Assembly: GCF_003970795.1 (NCBI RefSeq)
Contig: NZ_RWKW01000040.1
Coordinates: 1-59,993 of the forward strand
Length of the DNA stretch: 59,993 nucleotides
Direction of reading: 5' to 3'
Origin: Aquibium carbonis
GTDB lineage: Bacteria > Pseudomonadota > Alphaproteobacteria > Rhizobiales > Rhizobiaceae
Positions 25,623-33,627 of this stretch are shown here, one piece after another; within the stretch, counting starts at the first letter, position 1; every line of letters starts with the position of its first letter. The notes below the pieces were generated by a model, which did not search any database, was not told the DNA's origin, and worked only from the letters and a program-made list of their open reading frames with translations. The translations under genes were made by a program, and so were the position numbers.

Positions 25623-26780
25623 GTGTTTCGTTATTTTCCGACCAATTACGTCTGGGATCTTTCCGTGAACCTCTCGATCGAGATGGGCGCGCGGATGGGC
25701 GAGATCGCCGAGATGTGCCTGCCGCTCGCGGAAGCCGCCAAGGCGCCCGACGCGGAGGGCACGCGCGCCTTTCGCGAAGGCTGGGAACGCATGGCCGACC
25801 GGCTGTGCGGGCTGGCGCAGGACGACCTCGCGCGTGGCCGCACGCTGTCTGCCGCCGGCAAGCTGATGCGCGCGGCAAACTACATGATCATCGCCGAGCG
25901 AATGCAGGCCCACGGGGCGGAGGGACGCGTGGCGCTCTACCGCCGGCATCTCGCGACGTTCTACCAGGCGCTGGCGATGGGCGGCACCGGCGCGCACCGC
26001 GTCGAGATTCCCTATGCGGGCAAGCATCTGGCGGGCATCTTCGTGCCGGCCGCAGGCGTGACGGGGCCGCAGCCGCTGCTGGTGCAGGTCAACGGCTTCG
26101 ACAGCACCAAGGAAATGCGGCTGATGGCGCAGCTTCCAGGCATCCTCGCCCGGCGCGGCGTCGCCTCGCTGGTGCTCGACCAGCCCGGAACGGGCGAGGC
26201 GTTGCGGCTGCAGGACATCGTCGCCCGCCACGACGCCGAGCACTGGGCGACGCCGGTCTATGAATGGCTGGCCGCGCGCGCCGACGTGGATGCCGCGCGC
26301 ATCGGCATGGAGGGCGTCAGCCTCGGCGGCTACTATGCCCCCCGCGCCGTGGCCTTCGAGCCGCGCTTTGCCTGCGGGGTGAGCTGGGGCGCAAACCACG
26401 ACTGGCGCGACGTGCAGAAACGCCGGCTGGAGCGCGAAGGCGACTTCCCGGTTCCGCACTACTGGGCGCATGCCTGCTGGGTGTTCGGCGCAACCGACGT
26501 CGACGACTTCATGCAGAAGGCCGAGCACATGCACCTCGACGGCGTGCTCGACCGCATCCGCGTGCCCTTCCTGGTCACCCACGGCAAGCACGACACCCAG
26601 ATCCCGGTGAAATGGGCGCACCGCACCTACGAGCAGCTGGTCAACAGCCCGCGCCGCGAACTGGTGATCTTCGACGAGCGCACGGGCGGCGTCATGCATT
26701 CCAGCGTCGACAATTCGGGGCCGGCGCTCGACTGCATTTCCGACTTCGTCGCCGAATGCCTCGGCGGCCGTACGTCCTGA
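25623..26780 (+). CDS. Alpha/beta hydrolase, 2,6-dihydroxypseudooxynicotine hydrolase-like
   Basis: 385 residues from GTG 25623, chosen because AGGAGG lies 8 bases upstream; ATG 25569 would place the leader inside the operator-promoter region. An N-terminal helical domain (1-120) precedes the hydrolase core. The triad is S233 (GVSLGG), D324 (GKHD) and H359 (GVMHSS). The layout matches the C-C bond hydrolase of nicotine breakdown and related acetyl-xylan/FrsA-like proteins. First gene of the operon 25623-30310, so it probably cleaves a C-C or ester bond of a ring-cleavage substrate or product. Confidence 0.82.
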   Translation: MFRYFPTNYVWDLSVNLSIEMGARMGEIAEMCLPLAEAAKAPDAEGTRAFREGWERMADRLCGLAQDDLARGRTLSAAGKLMRAANYMIIAERMQAHGAEGRVALYRRHLATFYQALAMGGTGAHRVEIPYAGKHLAGIFVPAAGVTGPQPLLVQVNGFDSTKEMRLMAQLPGILARRGVASLVLDQPGTGEALRLQDIVARHDAEHWATPVYEWLAARADVDAARIGMEGVSLGGYYAPRAVAFEPRFACGVSWGANHDWRDVQKRRLEREGDFPVPHYWAHACWVFGATDVDDFMQKAEHMHLDGVLDRIRVPFLVTHGKHDTQIPVKWAHRTYEQLVNSPRRELVIFDERTGGVMHSSVDNSGPALDCISDFVAECLGGRTS

Positions 26781-26797
26781 CCCACGGAGACCGATCC

Positions 26798-27739
26798 ATG
26801 CAGATCATTGGACCCGATTCCCTCGTCTTCGGCGTGGACGACGTGCCCGCCTGCCACGAGTTCCTCACCGCCTACGGCCTGGCGCCGCAGGACTACAGCC
26901 CGGAGAAGGGCGGTCACTTCGTGTCGCTGGACGGAACCGGACTGGAAATCCGCCGCCGCGACGACCCGTCGCTGCCTCCTGCGCTGAAGACCGGCAACAT
27001 GCTGCGCATGCAGGTGCTCGGCGTCGTCGACCAGGCCGCGCTCGACGCGGTGGCAGCCGAGCTCGGCAAGGATCGGCAGGTGTTGCGGCTCGCCGACGGG
27101 TCGCTGCGCACGCAGGACGACCAGGGTTTCGAACTGTCGTTCCGCGTGACGACGCGCAGGCAGCTCGACCTGCCTGCCGAGAAGGTCAATGCGCCCGGCG
27201 ACCTTGGCCGCAAGCCAAACCAGCTCGGCGTGTGGCAGGACATGCCGACCGACCCGAGGACACTCAGCCATGTGGTGCTGTTCGTGCCCGACATCGAGCC
27301 GGCGGTGGCCTTCTACCGTGACAGGCTCGGCTTCCGCATCACCGACACCTTCATCGGAACCGGGCCGTTCCTGCGTCCGCAGGCCAACCCGGACCACCAC
27401 ACCCACTTCTTCATCCGCACGCCGCCCTACATGCAGGGCTGCGAGCACCTGGCCTTTCACATGGGCGGCCCGACCGAGCTGATGCTGGCCGGCAGCAAGA
27501 TGATCAAGGCCGGCTTCGAAAGCTTCTGGGGCCCGGGGCGCCACAAGTTCGGGTCGAACTGGTTCTGGTATTTCAAGAGCCCGCTCGGCTGCAACGTCGA
27601 GTTCGACGCCGACATGGACACCCATGACGACGACTGGATACCGCGCGAGACGCCGATGGGCGCCGAGGCGGCACAGGCATTCCTGTTCCAGCATCGCGAC
27701 AAGTGGGCGCCGAGCGGAGGCCCCAAGCCCGGGCAATGA
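26798..27739 (+). CDS. Extradiol ring-cleavage dioxygenase, VOC (type I) family
   Basis: 313 residues, two vicinal-oxygen-chelate modules. Likely Fe(II) ligands H158 (LSHVVLFV), H217 (CEHLAFHM) and E268 (CNVEFDAD) match the His-His-Glu triad of BphC-type enzymes. It would open a catechol-like or hydroxylated heterocyclic ring next to the hydroxyls. The stop overlaps the Rieske gene start (ATGA), so the two are co-translated. ATG 26798 follows GGAG by 9 bases. Confidence 0.87.
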   Translation: MQIIGPDSLVFGVDDVPACHEFLTAYGLAPQDYSPEKGGHFVSLDGTGLEIRRRDDPSLPPALKTGNMLRMQVLGVVDQAALDAVAAELGKDRQVLRLADGSLRTQDDQGFELSFRVTTRRQLDLPAEKVNAPGDLGRKPNQLGVWQDMPTDPRTLSHVVLFVPDIEPAVAFYRDRLGFRITDTFIGTGPFLRPQANPDHHTHFFIRTPPYMQGCEHLAFHMGGPTELMLAGSKMIKAGFESFWGPGRHKFGSNWFWYFKSPLGCNVEFDADMDTHDDDWIPRETPMGAEAAQAFLFQHRDKWAPSGGPKPGQ

Positions 27740-28083
27740 CCGTGCTGTGCCGCCTCGACGACCTGCCCGACGGTGGCGCCCGGGGCTTCGAGGTGCCCGG
27801 ACTGGACTGCAAGGTCATCGTGGTGCGGAAGGGCGAGCGCGTCCATGGCTGGCGTGACTTCTGCCCGCACTACAAGGGTGGCACGCCGATGGCCTGGAAG
27901 CGCGACGCCTATCTCAACGGTGCGCGGACCCACATTGCCTGCCACGCTCACGGCGCCTGGTTCGACATCGAAACGGGCGCCTGCGTGCAGGGTCCCTGTC
28001 TGGGACGGCGCCTTATCCGCGTGCCATTGACGATCGACGCGGCCGGTGCGGTATGCATGCGGCCAAGGGAGGAGAGGACATGA
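27736..28083 (+). CDS. Small Rieske [2Fe-2S] protein
   Basis: 115 residues. Cluster ligands C43-P-H45 and C69-H-A-H72, separated by 23 residues, with the trailing CVQGPC typical of stand-alone Rieske ferredoxins. It starts within the dioxygenase stop and ends within the FAD monooxygenase start, both by ATGA overlaps. No Rieske oxygenase large subunit is encoded in this window, so it is not an obvious ring-hydroxylating component. It could pass electrons to, or reactivate, the adjacent extradiol dioxygenase; that is inference. Confidence 0.87.
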   Translation: MTVLCRLDDLPDGGARGFEVPGLDCKVIVVRKGERVHGWRDFCPHYKGGTPMAWKRDAYLNGARTHIACHAHGAWFDIETGACVQGPCLGRRLIRVPLTIDAAGAVCMRPREERT

Positions 28084-29207
28084 ACGAAACTGTGCGACGC
28101 GCGCTGGTCATCGGCGGCGGATTTTCAGGCATGGCGGCGGCCATCCAGCTCAAGCGGGGCGGGATCGAGGTCGATCTGGTGGAGATCGACCCGGGTTGGC
28201 GTAGCTACGGCGCCGGCATCAGCCTCAATGGCGGGACGTTCCGCGCTTTCAGAACGCTCGGCATCCTCGACGGCTTCCGCGCCGAGGGCGCGATGAGCGA
28301 CGGCGTCGACATCCGCGGCCCGCAGGATCAGATCTTCGCCAGCCTCCCCACGCCCTCCGTGGTCGATGGGATGCCCGGCAACGGGGGTGCCATGCGCCCG
28401 CTTCTGGCGCGCCTTCTGGCCGAGACAGTCAGGGCCGAGGGTGTCGACGTCCGGCTCGGGACGAGCTTTACCGGGATCGAGGACGGGGCGGATGCCTGCC
28501 GCGTCGGCTTCACCGATGGAACGACGGCCGGCTACGATCTGGTCGTCGGGGCCGATGGACTGAACTCGGCCGTGCGAAGCGCGCTCTGGCCGGAGGCTGC
28601 GAAGCCGCGCTACATCGGTCAGGCGGTCTGGCGGGCGGTCATCCCGCGCCCGGCGAACCTGCCCACCACCGCCATGTGGATGGGGCCGAAGCTGAAGGCC
28701 GGCATCAACCACGTGTCGGCTGCCCAGTCCTATCTGTTCATGACCGAGGATCGGCCGACCAACGATCACGTGCCGCCCGAGACCCATGTGGCCACGCTCA
28801 AGGCGCTGCTCTCGCGGTTTCCGTCGCCGACCCTCCAGGCGGTGGCCGATGGCCTCGGCGATGACAGCCAGATCGTCTATCGCCCGCTGGAACAGCTTCT
28901 GTTGCCGGCGCCCTGGTACAAGGGGCGCGTGGTGCTGATCGGCGACGCCGCGCACGCCACCACGCCGCACATGGCGGCGGGCGCCATGATCGGGCTCGAG
29001 GACGCGATCGTGCTGGCCGAGGAACTGGCGCGCGAAACGAGCCTGCCGGCCGCACTGGCCGCGTTCCAGGACCGGCGCTGGGAGCGCTGCCGCATGGTGG
29101 TGGAGAATTCCGGGCGCCTGGCCGAGATCGAGCAGGGGCACGGCACCCAGGAAGAGCACTCGAAGCTGATGGGCATGACGCTCGGCGCGCTGGCCCGGCC
29201 GATCTGA
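28080..29207 (+). CDS. FAD-dependent aromatic monooxygenase
   Basis: 375 residues, group A flavoprotein hydroxylase. Seen: FAD ADP-loop GGGFSGMAAA (about 13-22), the DG motif VVGADGLNSAVR (about 155-166) and the GDAAHATTPHMAAGA ribityl-binding segment (about 288-302). It adds OH to an activated ring using NAD(P)H and O2, usually to generate the diol cleaved by the extradiol enzyme upstream. GGGAGGAGAGG ribosome site immediately before ATG 28080. Confidence 0.87.
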   Translation: MNETVRRALVIGGGFSGMAAAIQLKRGGIEVDLVEIDPGWRSYGAGISLNGGTFRAFRTLGILDGFRAEGAMSDGVDIRGPQDQIFASLPTPSVVDGMPGNGGAMRPLLARLLAETVRAEGVDVRLGTSFTGIEDGADACRVGFTDGTTAGYDLVVGADGLNSAVRSALWPEAAKPRYIGQAVWRAVIPRPANLPTTAMWMGPKLKAGINHVSAAQSYLFMTEDRPTNDHVPPETHVATLKALLSRFPSPTLQAVADGLGDDSQIVYRPLEQLLLPAPWYKGRVVLIGDAAHATTPHMAAGAMIGLEDAIVLAEELARETSLPAALAAFQDRRWERCRMVVENSGRLAEIEQGHGTQEEHSKLMGMTLGALARPI

Positions 29208-29332
29208 GACGAAGCGTCTGGCCAACCGTCGCCGCTTCGCGGGCCTGTCGGGCGCCAGGCAACTGCCGTAGGAAGTGTTCAGCCGGCGTCCGCCGGACCA
29301 CGAACAGGCTCGAAAGCCGGGAGGAACATTGC

Positions 29333-30310
29333 ATGAAACTCGCCACCTATGCCGATGGCAGCCGGGACGGACAGCTCTGGATCGTCAGCCGCGACCTGCG
29401 CCTGGCGGCGCCGGCTCGCGACATCGCGCCCACAATGCGCGCCGCGCTGGAAACCTGGGACGATCTGGCGCCGGCCTTGCGGGCGCTCGCCGAGGATCTC
29501 GACGGCGGCCGCGTGCCGCACGCCGAACCCTTCGATCCCGCCCGCTGCATGGCGCCGCTGCCGCGGGCCTCGGCCTGGCTCGACGGGTCGTCGTTCCTGC
29601 ACCACGGTCGCCTGATGGAGAAGGCCTTCAACGCTCCGCCGATCCCCGACTTCGGCACGGTGCCGGTGGTCTATCAGGGCGGCAGCGACGACCTGCGCGG
29701 CCCGTGCGAGCCGATGCCCTTCGTCTCCGAGGAACACCAGATCGACATGGAGGGCGAGTTCGGCGTGATCGTCGGCGACGTGCCGATGGGCACGGAGACG
29801 GAGGCGGCGCTCGACCATGTCCGCCTGCTCGTCCAACTGAACGACTGGTCGCTGCGCAAGCTCGCACCCTATGAAATGAGTCGCGGCTTCGGCTGGATCC
29901 AGGCCAAGCCCTCGACGTCCTTCGCGCCGGTGGCCATCACGCCGGACGAACTCGGCGACGCCTGGCGCGATGGCCGCATCCAGCTTCGACTTCACGTCGC
30001 CATCAATGGCCGCGAGGTCGGGCGCGCGCATGGCGGCGCGTCGGCCTTCTCCTTCGCCCGGCTGATCTCCCATTGCGCGGCGACGCGCCGGCTGTCGGCC
30101 GGCACCATCATCGGCACCGGCACGGTTTCCAACGACGACCCGCAAGCCGGATCGTCTTGCCTGTCGGAGGTGCGCGTGCTGGAAATCCTGCGCGACGGCG
30201 TGCCCAAGACCCCATTCCTGTCCTTCGGCGACCGCGTGCGCATGGAAGCTCGGACCGACGACGGCAGCACGCCCTTCGGTGCGCTCGACCAGGAGGTCGT
30301 GAAGGCCTGA
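29333..30310 (+). CDS. Fumarylacetoacetate hydrolase-family protein
   Basis: 325 residues, FAH fold with an N-terminal extension. Metal ligand region HQIDMEGEFGVIVGD (about 134-148) and the LLVQLNDWSLRKLAPYE segment are family hallmarks. Members hydrolyse C-C bonds of acylpyruvates or hydrate/decarboxylate ring-cleavage products. It lies 125 bases after the monooxygenase, with a GGGAGG ribosome site, and is the likely last step encoded in this operon. It converges on the XRE regulator gene with 10 bases between stops. Confidence 0.86.
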   Translation: MKLATYADGSRDGQLWIVSRDLRLAAPARDIAPTMRAALETWDDLAPALRALAEDLDGGRVPHAEPFDPARCMAPLPRASAWLDGSSFLHHGRLMEKAFNAPPIPDFGTVPVVYQGGSDDLRGPCEPMPFVSEEHQIDMEGEFGVIVGDVPMGTETEAALDHVRLLVQLNDWSLRKLAPYEMSRGFGWIQAKPSTSFAPVAITPDELGDAWRDGRIQLRLHVAINGREVGRAHGGASAFSFARLISHCAATRRLSAGTIIGTGTVSNDDPQAGSSCLSEVRVLEILRDGVPKTPFLSFGDRVRMEARTDDGSTPFGALDQEVVKA

Positions 30311-30320
30311 GGGCCAGCCC

Positions 30321-30908
30321 CTACCTCTGACCGGCGCAGACCACGAGGATTCGGGCGTCGGTCTCGCCGCTCGAAGCGTAGAGATGGCCGCGCGAACTGT
30401 CGAAATAGATCGAATCGCCCTGTTGCAGGACGACGGGATCGCGTCCCTCCAGATGGACGGTCACCGCGCCTTCCAGCACGACCAGGAATTCCTGGCCCGG
30501 GTGACGGACGAATTCTTCGAAGTCCAGGATGTCATGGGCCTTCAGCGTGCCCATCACCGGGATCATGGCTTTCTGCCGCAACTCCGGGAAGAGCATTTCA
30601 TAGACGTGGTTGTTCGTTTCCTGGCGGCTGAACTCGGCCTTGCGGGCGACCGCGAAAGCGCCGTCCTCGAACCGGGTTCCCCGGGCGTCGAAGAAGGCGG
30701 CCATATCGGCGCCCAGCCCGTTCGCCAGTTGCGCCAGCCGGTCGTAGGTCAGCGCGATGATGCCGCGCTCGGCCTTCGAGATGGTGGAGACCGCCAGTCC
30801 GGATAGCTGCGCGACTTGCGCAAGGGTCCAGCCCTTGTCACGTCGCAACTTGCGAATCCGTTTCCCGAATTCCACCCGCTGGCTGTCGGTCTTGCCGGTC
30901 TGCAACAT
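30321..30908 (-). CDS. XRE-cupin transcriptional regulator
   Basis: 195 residues: an XRE helix-turn-helix (about 13-68, FGKRIRKLRRDKGWTLAQVA and SGLAVSTISKAERG) and a C-terminal cupin sensor (about 120-190, HPGQEFLVVLEGAVTVHLEG, DSIYFDSSRGH). This architecture is common in regulators of amine, amino acid and polyamine catabolism (PuuR-like). It is divergent from the DAO-type oxidase; the 109-base gap holds TTGGAAAA-N5-TTTTCCAA, so it likely regulates itself and the oxidase. Confidence 0.9.
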   Translation of the reverse strand: MLQTGKTDSQRVEFGKRIRKLRRDKGWTLAQVAQLSGLAVSTISKAERGIIALTYDRLAQLANGLGADMAAFFDARGTRFEDGAFAVARKAEFSRQETNNHVYEMLFPELRQKAMIPVMGTLKAHDILDFEEFVRHPGQEFLVVLEGAVTVHLEGRDPVVLQQGDSIYFDSSRGHLYASSGETDARILVVCAGQR

Positions 30909-30955
30909 GAAACGGTTTTAGGGTCCACCAATCGATCCGGAAAGCAGTTTTCGTA

Positions 30956-30983
30956 TTGGAAAACCGTCTTTTCCAATCGGAAA
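30956..30983. promoter_or_regulatory. Operator dyads between XRE-cupin regulator and oxidase
   Basis: Perfect 8-bp inverted repeat TTGGAAAA-CCGTC-TTTTCCAA (30956-30976) overlapping a second dyad TTTCC-AATC-GGAAA (30970-30983). A further GGAAA half-site lies at about 30939. Location and symmetry fit autoregulation by the XRE-cupin protein. Confidence 0.6.
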
Positions 30984-31017
30984 GTCGATGCTAGCTTTCG
31001 TCGAAGAGGGGATACGG

Positions 31018-32163
31018 ATGGTCAAGTCAGACGATTTTTACGACATCATCGTCATTGGCGCCGGCATGGCGGGCGCGTCGGTGGCGGCCGAACTCGCCGG
31101 CGAGCGGCGTGTCCTGCTCCTCGAGGCCGAAGGCCGTCCCGGCTATCACACGACCGGCCGATCGGCGGCTTTGTTCACCGTCGCCTACGGTCCCCCCGTG
31201 ATCCGCGCGCTCTCGCGCGCCTCGCTTCCCATCTATCTCAATCCCGAAAGCCCGTTCGTTTCCCATCCTTTGCTGAAACAGCGCAGCGTTCTGTTCATCG
31301 CCCGTGCGGACCAGGCCGGCGCCCTCGCGGATCTCTCGGATGAACTCGGCGATGCGGTGCGCCCGATCGATCCCGAAAGGGCGCGCGCGGGCATGCCGCT
31401 TCTCCGCGCCGGCCATGTCGCCGGTGCGCTACTGGACGAGACGGCGGCCGACATCGACGTGAACGCGCTGCACCAGCACTATCTCAAGATGCTGACCGCG
31501 CGCGGCGGGATCGTGCGGACCGATTCCGGTGTCGTCGGGCTCGGTCGCGGCGGCGACGACTGGCGGGTCGAGACGCGCAATGGTGGCTTCCGAGCGCCCA
31601 TCGTCGTCAACGCGGCGGGCGCCTGGGCCGACGAGATCGCCGCGATGGCGGGCGTGTCCCGGATCGGTCTCGTTCCGAAGCGCCGCACCGCGCTCCTCAT
31701 CGATCCGCCCGAAGGCGTGGTGCCCGACCATCCCGGCGTCTGGCCGGCTGTCGTGGACGTCGACGAGCAGTTCTACATCAAGCCCGATGCCGGCAAGCTC
31801 CTGATCTCGCCGGCCGACGAGACGCCGTCCGTGCCTTGCGACGCGCAGCCGGAGGAGATCGACGTCGCCATCTGCATCGACCGTATCGAGACCGCCTTCG
31901 ACATCTCGGTGCGGCGGATCGAGCACAAATGGGCGGGCTTGCGTTCTTTCGTCGCCGACAAGGCGCCGGTCGCGGGATATGCGCCCGACGCGCCGGGGTT
32001 TTTCTGGCTGGCGGGGCAGGGGGGCTACGGCATCCAGAGCGCCCCGGCCCTTTCCCGCGTCGCTGCCGCGCTGGTGCTTCGACGCCCGCTCCCCGACGAA
32101 ATCGCGGCGGAAGGCGTGGAGCCCTGGATGCTCGGGGCCGAACGGCTGGGAGGCGGCGCATGA
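31018..32163 (+). CDS. DAO-family FAD-dependent amine/amino acid oxidase
   Basis: 381 residues. N-terminal FAD loop GAGMAGASVAAEL (about 12-24), the DAO-fold segment GRPGYHTTGRSAALFTVAYG and the C-terminal WAGLRSFVADKAPVAGYAPD followed by GQGGYGIQSAP. Oxidises a glycine, D-amino acid or related amine; the substrate is not evident. ATG 31018 is chosen over ATG 30988 because GAGGGG lies 5-10 bases before it and the earlier start lies just past the operator. The stop overlaps the TRAP permease stub at 32160. Confidence 0.87.
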   Translation: MVKSDDFYDIIVIGAGMAGASVAAELAGERRVLLLEAEGRPGYHTTGRSAALFTVAYGPPVIRALSRASLPIYLNPESPFVSHPLLKQRSVLFIARADQAGALADLSDELGDAVRPIDPERARAGMPLLRAGHVAGALLDETAADIDVNALHQHYLKMLTARGGIVRTDSGVVGLGRGGDDWRVETRNGGFRAPIVVNAAGAWADEIAAMAGVSRIGLVPKRRTALLIDPPEGVVPDHPGVWPAVVDVDEQFYIKPDAGKLLISPADETPSVPCDAQPEEIDVAICIDRIETAFDISVRRIEHKWAGLRSFVADKAPVAGYAPDAPGFFWLAGQGGYGIQSAPALSRVAAALVLRRPLPDEIAAEGVEPWMLGAERLGGGA

Positions 32164-32351
32164 TCTGGCTGGTCCCGATCATCGGCCTTCTGCTGCTCGG
32201 GTCGGGACTGGCGATCGCCTACGTCATCAGCGCTGCCGCCGTTATCGCCTTAGGCCCTGGCCCGGTCGCCGCGTGGCCTGCCGGACTCTGCCGACCCGGG
32301 CAAATGCGCTGGATCGTGCAAAGAGCGATTGCAGGTGGCGTCCGTCTCTGA
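32160..32351 (+). pseudogene. Truncated TRAP large permease (DctM) start
   Basis: 63 codons beginning MIWLVPIIGLLLLGSGLAIA, which resembles the first transmembrane helix of DctM proteins, coupled by ATGA to the oxidase gene. After about 25 residues the sequence turns into unrelated Pro/Ala/Arg-rich residues and stops, where DctM should run for more than 400. It is probably the stump of a deleted transporter. The remaining 97 bases before ftsZ show a ribosome site (GGAAGAGA) and no other clear signal. Confidence 0.55.
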
Positions 32352-32448
32352 TTCCTTGGACGCAGGGGGCTGATTCGAACCAGCCGTCGGCGGCTTCGGC
32401 TTCCGACGAGCGCCCCGACCCACGGGCATTTGCCGGAAGAGAAAAGCC

Positions 32449-33486
32449 ATGGCCGACCACAACAAGCCCATCGCCGAGATGCGCCCGAAGATCACCATCA
32501 TCGGTGTCGGCGGCGGCGGCGGAAACGCGGTCAACAACATGATCGCCGAGAACTTGCAGGGGGCGGAGTTCATCGTCGCCAACACGGATGCCCAGGCGCT
32601 CGCCATGTCGAAGGCGCCGAAGCTGATCCAGCTCGGCGCCCAGGTCACGCAGGGGCTTGGCGCCGGCTCGCTTCCGGAGGTGGGGCAGGCCGCCGCAGAG
32701 GAATCGATCGACGAGATCATGGATCATCTGTCGGGCACGCACATGTGCTTCGTCACGGCGGGCATGGGCGGCGGCACCGGCACGGGTGCGGCGCCCGTCA
32801 TCGCCGAAGCGGCGCGCCGCGCCGGCATCCTCACGGTCGCGGTCGTCACCAAGCCCTTCGCGTTCGAGGGGCGGCGGCGCATGCAGATGGCCGAAGCGGG
32901 CATCGAGCGGCTCCGCCAGGTGGCCGACACCGTCATCGTTATCCCCAATCAGAACCTCTTTCGGGTCGCGGACGCCAAGACCACGTTCGCCGACGCCTTC
33001 GTCATTGCCGATCGCGTTCTCTATTCGGGCGTCGGCTGCATCACCGACCTGATCGTCAAGGAAGGCCTGATCAACCTGGATTTCGCCGACGTGCGCTCCG
33101 TCATGCGCGACATGGGCCGGGCGATGATGGGAACCGGAGAGGCCAAGGGCGACGGCCGCGCCCGGAACGCCGCCGAGGCGGCGATCGCCAATCCGCTTCT
33201 CGACGAATCGTCGATCGCCGGCGCCAAGGGCGTGCTGGTCTCGATCTCGGGTGGCATGGACATGACGCTGTTCGAGGTCGACGAGGCCGCCTCGCGCGTT
33301 CGTGCCGAAGTGCCCGACGACGCCGACATCATCGTCGGCGCCATTTTCGACAAGAGCCTCGAAGGCAATTTCAGGGTGTCGATCGTGGCCGCCGGGCTGC
33401 AGGGACCCGAGGCTGCGGAGGCCCAGCATCAGCCGCAGTCGCTCGGCCAGCACATGCAGTCATCGGGCGGCAGGGTCCTGCAGTAG
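32449..33486 (+). CDS. Short FtsZ paralogue (FtsZ2-like)
   Basis: 345 residues. GTPase core complete: [13 protein letters not shown] (19-31), tubulin signature GGGTGTG (107-113) and T7 synergy loop NLDFAD (209-214). The protein ends about 30 residues after the core; the long linker and C-terminal conserved peptide (DIPAFLRRQ type) that bind FtsA/ZipA are absent. It stands alone, outside a dcw division cluster. Rhizobia carry such a second FtsZ of about 340 residues next to a full-length one. It can probably polymerise but not anchor by itself. Confidence 0.93.
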   Translation: MADHNKPIAEMRPKITIIGVGGGGGNAVNNMIAENLQGAEFIVANTDAQALAMSKAPKLIQLGAQVTQGLGAGSLPEVGQAAAEESIDEIMDHLSGTHMCFVTAGMGGGTGTGAAPVIAEAARRAGILTVAVVTKPFAFEGRRRMQMAEAGIERLRQVADTVIVIPNQNLFRVADAKTTFADAFVIADRVLYSGVGCITDLIVKEGLINLDFADVRSVMRDMGRAMMGTGEAKGDGRARNAAEAAIANPLLDESSIAGAKGVLVSISGGMDMTLFEVDEAASRVRAEVPDDADIIVGAIFDKSLEGNFRVSIVAAGLQGPEAAEAQHQPQSLGQHMQSSGGRVLQ

Positions 33487-33579
33487 CGCCGGGATTCGCG
33501 ATGATCCTTCAGCGGGCGACGTGGGTGTCGTCCGTTGTTCCGATCGTGTGGCAGAGCCGACATCGACGTCTCTGCCCGT

Positions 33580-33610
33580 GAAGCCAGACGGCATTCAGCG
33601 GGCTGGCTTC
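33580..33610. terminator. Weak hairpin between convergent ftsZ2 and ugd
   Basis: GAAGCCAG/CTGGCTTC, 8-bp stem with a 15-base loop, in the 141-base convergent gap. No T-tract on either side, so termination is uncertain. Confidence 0.25.
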
Positions 33611-33627
33611 TCTGGAAATGTTCCGGT

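Noticed and set aside
32368-32378. Plus-strand GGGGCTGATTC, identical to the 5' end of E. coli tmRNA
   Set aside because: Only about 11 bases match; no tag frame, pseudoknots or 3' tRNA-like end follow.
32357-32385. Minus-strand GGTTCGAATC with a following TCCA, like the 3' end of a tRNA or an att remnant
   Set aside because: The T-stem pairs properly only with an 8-base loop, and no matching acceptor 5' strand, anticodon arm or D arm is found on either side.
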